A DNA stretch of 64,000 nucleotides from NCBI RefSeq assembly GCF_022965805.1, contig NC_133105.1:5084001-5148000 (forward strand). Direction: 5' to 3'. Under the pieces are notes generated by a model, which saw only the letters and a list, made by a program, of their open reading frames with translations, was not told the origin of the DNA and did not search any database. Below are positions 11,301 through 22,111 of this stretch, one piece after another. Every line of letters begins with the position of its first letter. Within the stretch, counting starts at the first letter, position 1. The position numbers and the translations under genes were made by a program. This DNA comes from Primulina eburnea (Eukaryota > Streptophyta > Magnoliopsida > Lamiales > Gesneriaceae).

Positions 11301-11847
11301 ATAAGCCACATGTTTTCAAGGATCTCGTTTTCTATAAATTATCATGCTCAGCTACATATTTTGAACTCCAAAAATACTAAAAAGTAAGTGAAAGGAGAAA
11401 AACCTTGTCAATCTTGACATAAGAATCAGCACTTTTCGGAACAATATTCTTCAAAACTTCTGCTGGAATGTTATAAGCCAGCCACTTAGGCCAACCATCA
11501 ACCAACTCATCTCCTTCATCCTTCTTATTCAACTCAATTCTCTTAGAAACATTCCCATTACTCCCCCCGTCGCCGTTACTGCCACTACTCTTTTTCCCTT
11601 CATCGACACCCCTCGTATTCCCTTCCTTAACGTCCCTTTTGTCCCCAAAATATACATTCCCGTTCACAGCTCCATTGCCGTTCTCTGGCCTCAAAACTCG
11701 GCCGGACTCATGCCTTGAAAACCTCTGCCCGGTCGACCTCCTCGCCGCTACATACCCTCCTTTTACATACCCATTTTCCATCTTCAACTTCTCGAGCTTA
11801 GGTGGATGAGACTTCATTGAAGGCCTAGTGCTATGTGCACTCCCCAT
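8371..11847 (-). CDS. CDK-like serine/threonine protein kinase (plant At1g54610/IBS1 type)
   Basis: Seven exons: 11847-11404, 10883-10599, 10505-10188, 10111-9890, 9747-9653, 9568-9463, 8691-8371; 596 residues. The start is the Met of MGSAHSTRPS, preferred over an upstream in-frame ATG because MGxxxS is an N-myristoylation signal common in this family. Kinase domain from about 149: glycine loop VGQGTYSNVY (149-158), ATP-binding Lys172 in VALKKVRF, catalytic HRDIKGSN with Asp267, activation segment ADLGLA (285-287 is DLG rather than DFG), then VVTLWYRAPELLLG and the CDK-like GRTEVEQLHRIFKLCGTP. The 148-residue leader and a basic Ser-rich tail (HRTNKTRRRSQ) flank it. Members probably act at membranes or in the nucleus in signalling; the substrate is unknown. 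Intron 6 (8692-9462) is the longest after intron 1 region and holds TTCGAACTCGAGCTC-rich DNA. Confidence 0.9.
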
Positions 11848-13476
11848 TTTCTTAAAAAGTACACACTTCGAATGCAACAATATTGCTAATGTCCTTTGAT
11901 CAACCAGTTGTGCTTGGCTTTTGAACCATTACTACTGAATAAAACAAGAATTCTACAAGAACAAGGGAATCGGGGAAATACGACATATGGGAGAAGGGGA
12001 GATAACAAGTGTTTTGTCAATGATTTAAAAAAGAAAAAAGCAATGAGAAAGTAAAAAGACAAGATTTTGAATAAGGGAATGATCCGACAAAAACTTGGCC
12101 GGCACCAGGGGGCGGCAGCTTAGAATATTTACGGTTTTAGGATCATATTTGGGCCTATACTTAGCTTCTTCCGCTGAATATAATCATCAGAAATACTGAG
12201 GGCCGCCGCTTGATTTTCAAAATGGACATTAAATGCATTTAAATTAAATTAATTTACCACATAAAACAACGGATATAATCACGTTTGAAAATCAATCATG
12301 CAAACGTAAGGCCAGTTTATTGGGACGATCATTTTTAGTATTTCTTGTATAGAATTTTGAGAGTTGGTAGTTAAAATTAGAGTGACGTACAAGACATACA
12401 AATTCAATATAAAAATTTAATAAGTCAAAATATCATCTTATATCATAAAATCTCGTTATATAATGATTAAATAAATATTTTTATAACATATAAAATAAGA
12501 TACCAATATTTATGTGTATAATTTTTATGTTGTCAAAAATGTTTCAGATTAAATTGTTCGAGATGAACTTATACGCTCTCAAAAATAGCAAGTTGTTTTT
12601 AGAGCTTACGAGTTTTAAATTTTGTTTAAAAATAACTTATAAACTATCAAATTTTTTTTTATAAGTTGTTTTATAAAAGTTGGATACTCACAAAATATAT
12701 TTTAAGATTTTATTTAATATATTTTATTATATCTCAAACATACCCTCTTATAATATAATATAAAAATTGATTCGTCGAGTGCTCTTCCTTCTTCAATGAA
12801 AGATGAATCGCCGACTCTTCTCAAATCCATGAGCGAGGTGAAGAAGCATATCACTGTCCAATAATAATATTATTACATATATATTTATTATTTCTACCAT
12901 TATACTAATTATATTATTTAATTACTAATTATTAATATTAATAAAAATATAAAATTATATACTATATGTAAATGTTAAAAATAATCACGTTCGTCGATTT
13001 TATAAAGTTGTGCACTTTTGGTAACTTCTTTATCTTATTTTATCCAAATATCGTAAGAGTGTGTCTCATGTGAGACCGTCTCACGGATCTTAATTTGTGA
13101 GACGAGTCAATCCTACCCATATTCACAATAAAAAGTAATACTCTTAGCATAAAAAATAATACTTTTTCATGGATGACTCAAATAAGATATCTGTCTCACA
13201 AATACGACCAGTGAGACCGTCTCACATAAGTTTTTGCCATATTTTTAATAACATATTTTTAAAATAGATCATACATCTTATAAACTCATAAATCAGCTTA
13301 AAAGAAATAGAAATTTATGAGTTGTTTCAACAAATTTAGTCAGACAACCTCCAAGTATTTTTCATGTACCAATTTGGCCGAGATCAAAGACACAATTATT
13401 CAAGAACAGGAAAAACAAATTACCATATGATTTCAAACAGAAAGCTAATAAATTTCAAGAAAATTAGAATTATAAT
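11848..13476. other. Intergenic DNA between kinase and OHP2 genes
   Basis: 11848-12200 is the 5' flank of the minus-strand kinase gene. 12240-13050 is AT-rich with AACTTATAA/TTATAAGTTGTTT motifs that recur near 13260-13330, so a decayed element may span the region. A short-repeat copy sits at 13056-13238. 13239-13476 leads into the OHP2 3' end. Confidence 0.45.
13056..13238 (-). mobile_element. GTGAGACGG-family short repeat, copy 5
   Basis: Well-preserved reverse copy of 183 bp, from AGAGTGTGTCTCATGTGAGA to CACATAAGTTTTTGCC, with both arms and the CATGGATGACTCAAATAAG core. Confidence 0.85.
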
Positions 13477-15286
13477 TCATTCCAGATCAAGAATTCCGAA
13501 ATTGGAGAGGAGGATTTTGAGTTGATCCACAAAGTCTGAGCCAGTTGCATACTCTGTTAACATTCCCACAGCAAAACCAAACATTGCCCATCTGTTCAAA
13601 CAACCCAATATCATCATCATCATCCAGTAAGTCAAGAAACAAGATTACAACAGCTAACCTACATCACAATATTACACACGGCATAACAACATCTGATTCT
13701 TAGTCTTGCTTTCAAGTAAACTTAGACCAGATCAGAGCGAAAACTTTTCTTTTTGTTAAGTTTATTGAAGTTAAAGAAAAAGAAAAGGTAACTACAGTTC
13801 AACTTGGCACATTAATCATTTTCAGATCAGAGTAAAAAATAATTCCAGCTTGCCCGCATGGCTAAAAATCATTGGATTTTCTGGTAAAAACTAGCTTGTA
13901 GTTACAACTCTCTCGTGTTAGATTATGAGCCTAGAAATGAAGTATAGAACCAAAAGATTATTAGGCGACATAGTTGAAAGGGTGAGTCCATCTTATGAAT
14001 CACTCTTAATTATTTGTAAAACCCACAGAGCAATCATAGGATTGTCAACCCCCTGAGAGGCTAACACCCGCAGCAGCCACACTTCATATATTTTATTCAC
14101 CTCGTATCTTAACACAGCCTACAGTGGACCACTGACCCGATTGTGGCCATTTGTCCAGCTCGCCTGTTTCACAGACTCGGTTCTTAACAAGAGTATCAAT
14201 AATAAGCAGTAAGCACAAAAGAGGGAGGGGGTGCAGCCCAAAAATATAGTCTATTGATGGAAAGTCACTTCAAGCTTTGTAGCCACTCAAACTTATTTGT
14301 TCACAACACCTAGTGTGCACACACCCCAGTCTGGTAAAATCTCATTTTGAACCACTATGTAAAATGATTGGCCACATTCATTGAGGAGTTTATGTGATAT
14401 ATAGCCAGGTGATTGATTCACCTTCGAACGGTGACATCTTTGCATTGAGAAACAGAGAGTTGTCAAGGGTGAAATTGGTGACAAACCAAGAGGGAAACAT
14501 AGAAAATGCAAGAGTGAAATTAGCATTACATTCTCCTTTTTTTATCCATCTACCATGGAGTATTCATAGTACATATCTGATGTGTACATAGTACACGTCC
14601 CATGATTCCTTCATCGAGTTCGGTTGAGCTGGGCTCATTCCAGTATATCTTACTCCTACTGTCCTACATAAGCCATGCCAACAACTAAGCTGCATTTAGC
14701 TCTGAAACTAATGAAAAGGGGTGGTCCATACTCCAGATTAGTTTGGTATCCTTATGCTATTATATGCATGAAAGATTGGCTTTTTCTTTTTCAATCCACG
14801 GAATTCGATACACCAAGGAAAAAAATTGACACAAATAGTACCAATCCAATACGAGAAAATTTCAAACACCACCGAAATCTAAAACAAACGTACGAAAAGG
14901 GTTTCCCAATAACTCCATCATTACCTGCCATTGGAGATCTCATTCTTGCCAATGAAACCGAAGAAGGGACCTTGATTATCATCCTCAAGCTTCTTCTGCT
15001 TGAAATATTCTTGAAGCTCTTTGGCCTTCTGTCTCTGAAACTCCAGGGTAATCACATTCCTGTCAACCCCAGCAGCCGCACCCACCGGCTTGGGTGGAGC
15101 ACTCGGCGTCGGAGAAGCCGGAGGCACAGGCTTTACAGGTGTAGTAGCCACTGGTCTTCTTATTGGACCCTCAGCTTGAGAGCTTCTAATGGTGAATTTG
15201 AGGGTGGGAGATGAAGAAGACGCTGAGTACGAAGTGTAATTGTGTAGTTTGATGCATGGGATCAAAGAAGATGACGCTGTTGACAT
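13477..15286 (-). CDS. OHP2: One-helix protein 2-like chloroplast light-harvesting-like protein
   Basis: Two exons, 15286-14925 and 13591-13477, separated by a 1,333-bp intron; 158 residues. The Ser-rich N terminus (MSTASSSLIPC) looks like a chloroplast transit peptide. A Pro/Ala linker follows, then VITLEFQRQKAKELQEYFKQ, GPFFGFIGKNEISNGRWAMF, one hydrophobic helix (FGFAVGMLTEYATG) and the end ILLSNFGILDLE. The EISNGRWAMFGF element is the LHC chlorophyll-binding motif (ExxNGRxAM). All of this matches OHP2, a thylakoid protein that works with OHP1 and HCF244 in photosystem II reaction-centre assembly. Arabidopsis OHP2 is slightly longer (about 172 residues). A GACGTGG motif about 80 bp upstream of the ATG (15368-15374) could be a light-responsive G-box-type site. 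Frame and phase join exactly across the intron. Confidence 0.95.
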
Positions 15287-15619
15287 TGTTCTGAATCTTT
15301 TCGTTTGGATTTCTTGCTGTATTTGGTGTGGACAGATTTGCGTACATTGCCGATCAGTGGTGGCTTCGACGTGGGGCGTTTGTGGATGAAATGGAGCCAA
15401 GTTTACGCATAACACAGTCAAATGGAGTATGTGCTTTCCAAATTTGCATTTTCAATCAAATTTTATAAGTAAAAATTGTTTTTTTTTTTTAAAAAAAAAA
15501 GAAAGAATTTTGAATGATTATGCGATAAATTTATTTGAATTTAAACAAACAAATCCATTCATTTATTATTACGAATTAAAAATCTTTGGCTCAAAATCCA
15601 TTGATACAATGAGACTATA

Positions 15620-15804
15620 TATATATAATCTTTTGTTAGACGATTTCACGAATCTTTATCTGTGAGACGGGATCAATCATACCGATATTCACAATAAAAA
15701 GTAATACTTTTAGTATAAAAATTAATATTTTTTCATGGATGATCCAAATAAGAGATCTATCCCACAAAATATAATTCGTGAGACCGTGTCACAAAAGTTT
15801 TTGC
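15620..15804 (-). mobile_element. GTGAGACGG-family short repeat, copy 6
   Basis: Reverse copy with a decayed first arm (TTGTTAGACGATTTCACGAA) and an intact core (CATGGATGATCCAAATAAG), ending in AAAAGTTTTTGCT. The left border is approximate. Confidence 0.75.
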
Positions 15805-16729
15805 TTATATGTATAACAAGAGTTACACTGTTATATACTCCTATAAGAATTACCAAAATATATAATTTTGAAATTAAAGTATATTTATGACAATTTTCAA
15901 AAGTAATTTATAACCATGTCCGTAACTCTCATTGTACATATAACTAAACTTATATAAACTGAAATTGTATCATATTAAATATCAATGCCAAATAGAGCAT
16001 TGTAGTTGTTAATGGTTTAGGAAATTATGCAATATATGTGTTTCTTGATTTAAGTCAAGAAATGGTATTGTTATGCATACATGTCCACTAAATGGGCCAT
16101 GACTTCTTGGGCCAATGCTCTGGACCATAATAATATACACTATCACCGACGAAAGTCCAATTAAATTTGAATTAGATATGAATATTAGGGGATATACAAT
16201 TTTTCTAAGATTTAACATAACTTTGTTGGATTTATGTTTCGATCCATAGATTTGGAACTAAGAATTTCAAATATATAATGAAAAACCTATCGATTTTCTA
16301 GGATAATTTCATTTTATTAGAGGTTTTAAATGTTTAACTGTGATTTAATTTGATCGGTTTAATAAATTTCACGTTCTATGTCATTGAAGTCCTTTTTTAG
16401 AATTATTATTCCACAAACCTAAATCATTCGATTCAAATGTAACGTAAAAAAAGTTTACTTCTGATTGTCACGTAACTTTATTTACGTTTTATAATTAACT
16501 CTAGATGAGTTTGTTTAAAATGAAGTCTGATTCCTACATAAGCCATGACCAAAATTTCTTTGCGTATGATTGCATAACGTTTGATCATTTTTTTTAATAC
16601 ATACAAAAACTAATCCCTCTCAGTTTATTTGAATACACTCGAGGGACAATATTTTTCAAAAGCATATTTTTTCAAAATGTCCATTTTCCAGCAACCATCT
16701 ACTTATAATAAATGTATAGACAAAAATAA

Positions 16730-16913
16730 GATAAAAACTTATATGAGACGGTCTCACGGGTCGTATTTTGTGAGATAGATCTCTTGTTTGGGTCATACAT
16801 GAAAAAATATAACTTTTTATGCTAAGAATATTACTTTTTATTGTGAATATAGGTAGGATTGACTCGTCTCACAAATAAAGATTCGTGAGACTATCTCACA
16901 CGAAACCTACTCA
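16730..16913 (+). mobile_element. GTGAGACGG-family short repeat, copy 7
   Basis: Full-length forward copy of 184 bp. Flanks AAAAATAA (16722-16729) and TAAAATAA (16914-16921) match at seven of eight positions, consistent with an 8-bp target duplication. Confidence 0.85.
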
Positions 16914-17365
16914 TAAAATAAAAGATTGGGCGTGGCCACGTTGATGTCATATGAGCACGGAACAAATTGCATCTCATCATTTAACTTTTCAAAGCCTTAA
17001 TTAATCAAGACTACGCAACGGTATATATTCGAATTTTCTGCCTTTGTTTTTTTTTTTGAAAGAGAGCCAACTGATAATATATTATTTAAGACGTCCAATC
17101 TATAATTTATAAATTAATAATTAATACATAATTTATCGCTATTATATATTTATTTATAGGCTTGCATAGGTAATAGAGACATGCATGCGATCCATTGAAC
17201 ATGTCAAATGACTTTACATCAGGAGATTCCTTGCAAAAAAGACAAAGATTTAGAGCATATTTCCACGGAACGCATCTTCTATAAGAGAACAAGTCTCGAC
17301 GACAATATTCGTCAGTAACAATTTGATTCAATATAATCTACCAATTTGTATGTTTTCCCGTGATA

Positions 17366-18709
17366 ATGGATGTAGAAATCATCGCCAAAGAGATGATAAA
17401 ACCATCTTCTCCCACACCAAATCACCTCAGAAACTATAAATTATGCCTTCTAGACCAGTTGATTCCCGCTGCATATGCACCTATTGTATTCTTCTATCCA
17501 AACCAAGATGCTGCAATTCATCTTAAAGTTCTTGGAAGGATAGATTTGCTCAAGAAATCGCTGGCAGAAATCCTGGCCCGTTTTTACCCGCTAGCTGGTG
17601 CGATCAGTGACGATATTTCCATTGATTGTGATGATCGGGGGGCTTGTTTCACCACAGCAAAGGTCAACCGCGCTTTGTGCGAATTTCTCGAAAACCCTGA
17701 TATTAAAGCTATCTCCCACTTTCTCAGCTGTGACGAATCTTACGTGACGAACATCCAGGCCAGTGTGTTTGAATGCGGCGGAATCGCCATTGGATTATGC
17801 ATTTCACACAGGATTCTTGATGGGACTGCTTTAAGCACGTTCCTGAAAGCTTGGACTGATGTTGCCGCGGCAAGTTCGTCCAAAGAAAGGTCTGTGAATA
17901 TCTATCCCGATAATTCGGCATCTTCTCTTTTCCCCGCTAATGATTCACGGCTCAAAAAAGCATCAATGGCGATGTGGGGTTGTCTATTCAAGAAAGGACA
18001 CTTTATTACCAAGAGATTTACCTTCGACCGGTTAGCAATCACAGCACTCAAAGAAATGGCAGCCGGAGAAGACGGGAAATGTGCCACCAGCGTCGAGGCA
18101 GTTTCAGGTTTCATTTGGAAATATGCAATGGCGGCTTCTGAAGAATTGAGATCTGGTACCAAGAAACCTTCTCTCCTAACACATGTAGTGAACCTACGCA
18201 AAAGGGCTTCTCCAAATTTGTCGGAAAATTCTTTAGGGAACTTGATCTGGATGGCAAAGCATACATCCGATCATAATGACAAAAAACTTGGATTCTCTTG
18301 CTTGGTGGATGGTGTAAGGAATTCTATATCAATGATCGATAGCGATTACGTCAAGAAAATTCGAGGCGAAGATGGGTTTATCATAATGCACAAGTATTTA
18401 AAAGAGATTGAGGAATTCGGGTCGAAAGATGTTGATTATTATGGGTTTACGAGTTGGCGCAAATTAGGATTCTATGATGTCGATTTTGGGTGGGGGAAGC
18501 CTGTTTGGGTTAGTAGCATTGATTCAAGTGGTTCTTTTTTCATGAATCTTATTATTCTGATGGATACAAGATGTGGCTCTGGGATTGAAGCATGGATGAC
18601 TTTGGATAAACAAGAAATGGATACATTGGAACGTAATAAAAAGTTCCGAGATTTCTGCTCGGTTGATCGGAGTCCTTTAAAATTTGGGAAGGATCAGCAT
18701 AAAAATTGA
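17366..18709 (+). CDS. BAHD-family acyl-CoA-dependent acyltransferase (vinorine synthase-like)
   Basis: Intronless, 447 residues from ATG 17366 (MDVEIIAKEMIKPSSPTPNH) to TGA 18709. The catalytic HxxxD motif is HRILD (His148, Asp152) within CISHRILDGT, and the structural DFGWGKP motif is at 373-379. The N terminus (IKPSSPTPNHLRNYKLCLLD) and overall length fit the vinorine synthase-like branch. Such cytosolic enzymes transfer acyl groups from acyl-CoA to alkaloid, terpenoid or phenolic hydroxyls; the substrate cannot be told from sequence. Both motifs are intact, so the enzyme is probably active. It stands alone, with no neighbouring biosynthetic genes in the window. An in-frame GTG at 17360 precedes the ATG and is disregarded. 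Confidence 0.95.
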   Translation: MDVEIIAKEMIKPSSPTPNHLRNYKLCLLDQLIPAAYAPIVFFYPNQDAAIHLKVLGRIDLLKKSLAEILARFYPLAGAISDDISIDCDDRGACFTTAKVNRALCEFLENPDIKAISHFLSCDESYVTNIQASVFECGGIAIGLCISHRILDGTALSTFLKAWTDVAAASSSKERSVNIYPDNSASSLFPANDSRLKKASMAMWGCLFKKGHFITKRFTFDRLAITALKEMAAGEDGKCATSVEAVSGFIWKYAMAASEELRSGTKKPSLLTHVVNLRKRASPNLSENSLGNLIWMAKHTSDHNDKKLGFSCLVDGVRNSISMIDSDYVKKIRGEDGFIIMHKYLKEIEEFGSKDVDYYGFTSWRKLGFYDVDFGWGKPVWVSSIDSSGSFFMNLIILMDTRCGSGIEAWMTLDKQEMDTLERNKKFRDFCSVDRSPLKFGKDQHKN

Positions 18710-18987
18710 TCATTTTGGAGATTTTGTTGCAGTGATCTCACACATTTCATTTAGATACACTATATTTTGTTTTTCCCAATTGTAATATCTATACTACTAA
18801 TAAAACAAGAGGGTCGAATAGTAACCATGTTTGATGAAATATTTTCACAATTTCAAAATTGCTCTCATCACACATTTAACTCTAGCTAGAGCTCTGTGAG
18901 TCGAGCCTACTCGGTATATACAAGTAATAGAAAGTAATATTTTCGACAACAAATTTTTTTTTTAATGAGTCCAATTAAATCAGAATT

Positions 18988-19034
18988 TCGTCTCATAAAA
19001 TTGACTCGTAAAACTGTTTCATACAAGTTTTTAT
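18988..19034 (-). mobile_element. GTGAGACGG-family short repeat, 3' fragment
   Basis: Only the last half-arm is recognisable: CGTCTCATAAAAT, then AAACTGTTTCATACAAGTTT. Very degraded. Confidence 0.4.
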
Positions 19035-19178
19035 GTTAACTTTAATACATATTTAATTTTGTAAAATATTCTTTTCATATTTTATGATTGCAAAAAAAAA
19101 AAATAAATCATCTTATTAAATCTCGTCTCATATTTAATTTTTTAGTTATCTTAAATGATAAATTAAAACTTTCATATC

Positions 19179-19188
<10 letters not shown>

Positions 19189-19213
<25 letters not shown>

Positions 19214-19242
19214 TTGTGTTTGTGTTTGTGCGTGCACGCGCG
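19189..19242. repeat. (TG)n / TGTTTG / CG-rich microsatellite
   Basis: A TG dinucleotide run grades into TGTTTG repeats and a short alternating CGTGCACGCGCG purine/pyrimidine stretch. The Cys/Val-rich open frame across it is an artefact of the repeat. Confidence 0.85.
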
Positions 19243-19263
19243 ATTTCTACTATATTTGATTTA

Positions 19264-19446
19264 TGAGTAGGTCTCTTGTGAAACAGTATCATGAATCTTT
19301 ATCTGTGAGACGAGTCAATCATACTGATATTCACAATAAAAGTAATATTCTTATAATAAAAAGTAAAATTTTTTCATGCATGACCCAAATAAGAGACCCG
19401 TCTCATAAAATACGATCCGTGAGATCGTCTCATATAAATTTTTGCC
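19264..19446 (-). mobile_element. GTGAGACGG-family short repeat, copy 8
   Basis: Full-length reverse copy (TGAGTAGGTCTCTTGTGAAA to ATATAAATTTTTGCC), 183 bp. Flanks TTGATTTA and ATAATTTA match at six of eight positions. Confidence 0.82.
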
Positions 19447-19571
19447 ATAATTTAATGGTAATACCCCCATGCATGTAAACACAAGACAAGATTTATATAA
19501 CTTGGAACTGATATCCAAAATGTGTGCGTGCAATTAATTGTAAAAAGTCTGAGTACGCGTTAATTGAACTA

Positions 19572-19753
19572 GGCAAAAACTTGTGTGAGACGGTTTCACA
19601 GGTCGTATTTGTGAGACGGATCTCTTATTTGGATCATCCATGAAAAAGTATTACTTTTTATGCTAAGAGTATTATTTTTATTGTGAATATGGGTAGGGTT
19701 GACCCGTCTCACAGATTATGACCCGTGGGACGGTCTCACATGAGACTCACTCA
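19572..19753 (+). mobile_element. GTGAGACGG-family short repeat, copy 9, with exact 8-bp target duplication
   Basis: Best-defined copy: 182 bp from GGCAAAAACTTGTGTGAGAC to GAGACTCACTCA. It is bounded by perfect direct repeats TTGAACTA at 19564-19571 and 19754-19761. The arms are inverted relative to each other (GTGAGACGGTTTCAC against GTGGGACGGTCTCAC). The outermost 10 bp of each end are not inverted repeats. Confidence 0.93.
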
Positions 19754-20551
19754 TTGAACTAACTCAATTTATATAATCTAATCAAATAATTAGTCGAATT
19801 AATAATTTATCCAGATCTTAATTTATATATTTTTTATCACACCAATCAAATCATTACATATAAAATTACATAATTATCCTTAATACATAAATCTTATTTA
19901 AATTAATTAATTATATTAGAAAGATAAAATTGTAATTCACCACATTTATGTTACATTTAATCAATCAATCAAAAAATATTATTATTTATATTACTATTTC
20001 ATATTCCACTTAAACATTTCAATAATCATACAAATTTTTTTTTATCACATCTAATCCCATCCATCCGAATCATATGAAATTATATATGGAACATTCTTTT
20101 TTTAACTAACATTGGAACAATAATAAATGGAGGCAACGTTGTTTTATGCGAAGGGTCCAAACACGTAATGGAATTAGGTGAACAATGAGTGGAGAAAAGA
20201 TTTTTAATTTAGCTAAATTTAGAGCAGAGTTGGGACTTGTGGGCAAGAATAATGGCATCTATTTGAAACAGAGCTGGCAGTATATTCAATACATTTGGAA
20301 TTTAAGGAAAAAGATTCGATTTTGTATTTATAAATTACTATTTTTCTTTTGCTCAATCTTCGGATTGTGCACTTACAATATTAACAAATTTAATTGGATT
20401 TCTTGTATAAAAATCACAAATTCATAGCTGTCTTCAAAATATTATAATGAAAAAGCAAATTGAAGATATTAAATTTAAATATGTTATTAGTTCGGGCTAA
20501 CAAAATTATTAAAATTGTATTTATCACTTAGTGGAACACAATCAAATAGGA

Positions 20552-21165
20552 CATAGTTTGATACACATGATAGGATAAAATGTGATATATAATATAAGGA
20601 TAAGTTAATGATAAATAAGATGTAGGATATTATATTTAATGTTTGGTATGATTTTAATAAGAGTGATTACATTTATCTATTAGATTGCGCTGACAAAATT
20701 AACCTTTTCATAATATATTTTATAATTTCAAAGTTGTTGATTGAGATCATATTTCTTATATGTTCATGCGCCGACAGTGTTGTATAATTTATTTATTTTA
20801 CCTAATTTTATATATTATATAATATATGAAAAAAAATTAAATACATTTAAAAAAATTTAAATAAATAGATATCAAACAACCAAACCAAATTCATTTGTCG
20901 ACAATAATATCATATATAAAAAACCAGAATATGGAATGTAATATGCAAGTCTATGAAAAAGCTCACCAAAATAAGGAAGGACATTTGTAGTGTATTTATC
21001 ATTATATTAAAATTATCGCACCTAATAGAAGAGATATTTTATCCTACTAAAAAATTATTTATCAAGGGCCTATGATATTATCATAGGCTTTTTAAAATGG
21101 TACCAAACGTGGGATTAAGGATGATTATTTATCAATCTCTCTCTTATCCCATGTATCAAACTATG
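20552..21165. mobile_element. Nested terminal-inverted-repeat elements
   Basis: Outer ends CATAGTTTGATACACATGAT (20552) and the inverse of CCATGTATCAAACTATG (ending 21165) form an imperfect TIR of about 20 bp; similarity continues inward (GATAAATAA on both sides). Inside lies a second pair: GTTTGGTATGATTTTAATAAG (about 20642-20662) against the inverse of CTTTTTAAAATGGTACCAAAC (about 21088-21108). The reading is a non-autonomous element of about 465 bp inserted into an older one of about 150 bp. No coding capacity is visible in either. Confidence 0.65.
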
Positions 21166-21169
21166 CTTA

Positions 21170-21351
21170 AGAGTAGGTCTCTCGTGAGATGGTGTCACGA
21201 CTCTTTATCTGTGAGACGATCATTCTTACCGGTATTCACAATAAAAAGTAATACTCTTAGCATAAAAAGTAATATTTTTCATGGATGACCCAAATAAGTG
21301 ATCTGTCTCATAAAATACAATTCGTGAGACCTCTCACACAGGTTTTTTGCA
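21170..21351 (-). mobile_element. GTGAGACGG-family short repeat, copy 10
   Basis: Full-length reverse copy (AGAGTAGGTCTCTCGTGAGA to CACAGGTTTTTTGCA). It abuts the nested TIR element on its left and copy 11, in opposite orientation, on its right. Confidence 0.82.
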
Positions 21352-21359
21352 TCAAATAA

Positions 21360-21522
21360 ACACAAAATTCTTGTAAAACGGTCTCAAGGTTAATTTTGTG
21401 AAACAGATATTCAACATGTCACAACTAATGAAAAAATTTATTCCCATGATAATTATGGATTTTGTTGACTCGTCTCACAAATATAAATTATTGAGATCGT
21501 CTTCTAAGATATCTACTTTCAA
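21360..21522 (+). mobile_element. GTGAGACGG-family short repeat, copy 11 (old, diverged)
   Basis: Forward copy recognisable from TTGTAAAACGGTCTCAAGG, TTTTGTGAAACAGAT, ACTCGTCTCACAAATATA and GAGATCGTCT. It is more diverged and slightly shorter than its neighbours. Confidence 0.6.
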
Positions 21523-22111
21523 ATAAAATAAACAAGACTTGTTTGTTCGAGTTGGTGTAGTAGAGTGAATGTTTGATCAATTGTAGGAAGATCGGTTTAT
21601 TCTATAAATATTGTTTCAGATGAGTCTGTCACATAAAATTTGTCTACTTCGATTTACCTGACTGATGTGATTTGCAGATTATCTGCCATTTACATGATGT
21701 ACAACAAGTTCTATAATCATCAAAAATAAAGAACCGATTCGTTACTCATTTTGTTTCAAAATTTCAAATTTAAAATAAAATGTTAAAATCGATTCCAAAT
21801 AGTAACAAAGTCAACACAGTTTTTTTTTTTAAAATAATGAAATCAAATCAAATGATACAAAAAAGTCATTAGTTAATCATCAAGTCTCAACCGTGAACCG
21901 TACGATCCATCACCCGACAGCGGCAGAAAGAAAAAATGGAAAAACGAAAATCCTGAAGAAAACAGGGTACCTTGGTTGAATCAACGACTTCGTCTCATAT
22001 AATCGCCAACAACTGCCGCACAATCGCAAGTGGAATCTTGAAAAATCTTTAAGCGATGAAATGACAAGGCGGCACAGTTCTTGTGTTCTTCGCTTAAATC
22101 GACACATTTAA

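Larger units (their letters stand above)
15287..17365. other. Intergenic region between divergent OHP2 and BAHD genes
   Basis: Shared upstream region of two divergent genes, about 2.1 kb. It contains short-repeat copies at 15620-15804 and 16730-16913; the rest is AT-rich. No additional gene is supported. Confidence 0.5.
18710..22111. other. Repeat-rich intergenic region
   Basis: About 3.4 kb without a supported gene. It holds a TG-rich microsatellite (19189-19242), five short-repeat copies or fragments (18988-19034, 19264-19446, 19572-19753, 21170-21351, 21360-21522) and nested inverted-repeat elements (20552-21165). The last 250 bp is presumably the promoter and 5' UTR of the carboxypeptidase gene. 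A small open frame at 20185-20427 has no family signature. Confidence 0.55.

Noticed and set aside
14675..15214. 179-codon plus-strand open frame
   Set aside because: Antisense to the OHP2 first exon and its intron; the OHP2 reading has clear family motifs and splice borders.
19088..19270. Open frame with Cys/Val repeats
   Set aside because: Translation of a TG microsatellite.
20185..20427. 80-codon plus-strand open frame
   Set aside because: AT-rich, no family signature, next to repeats; no evidence of a gene.
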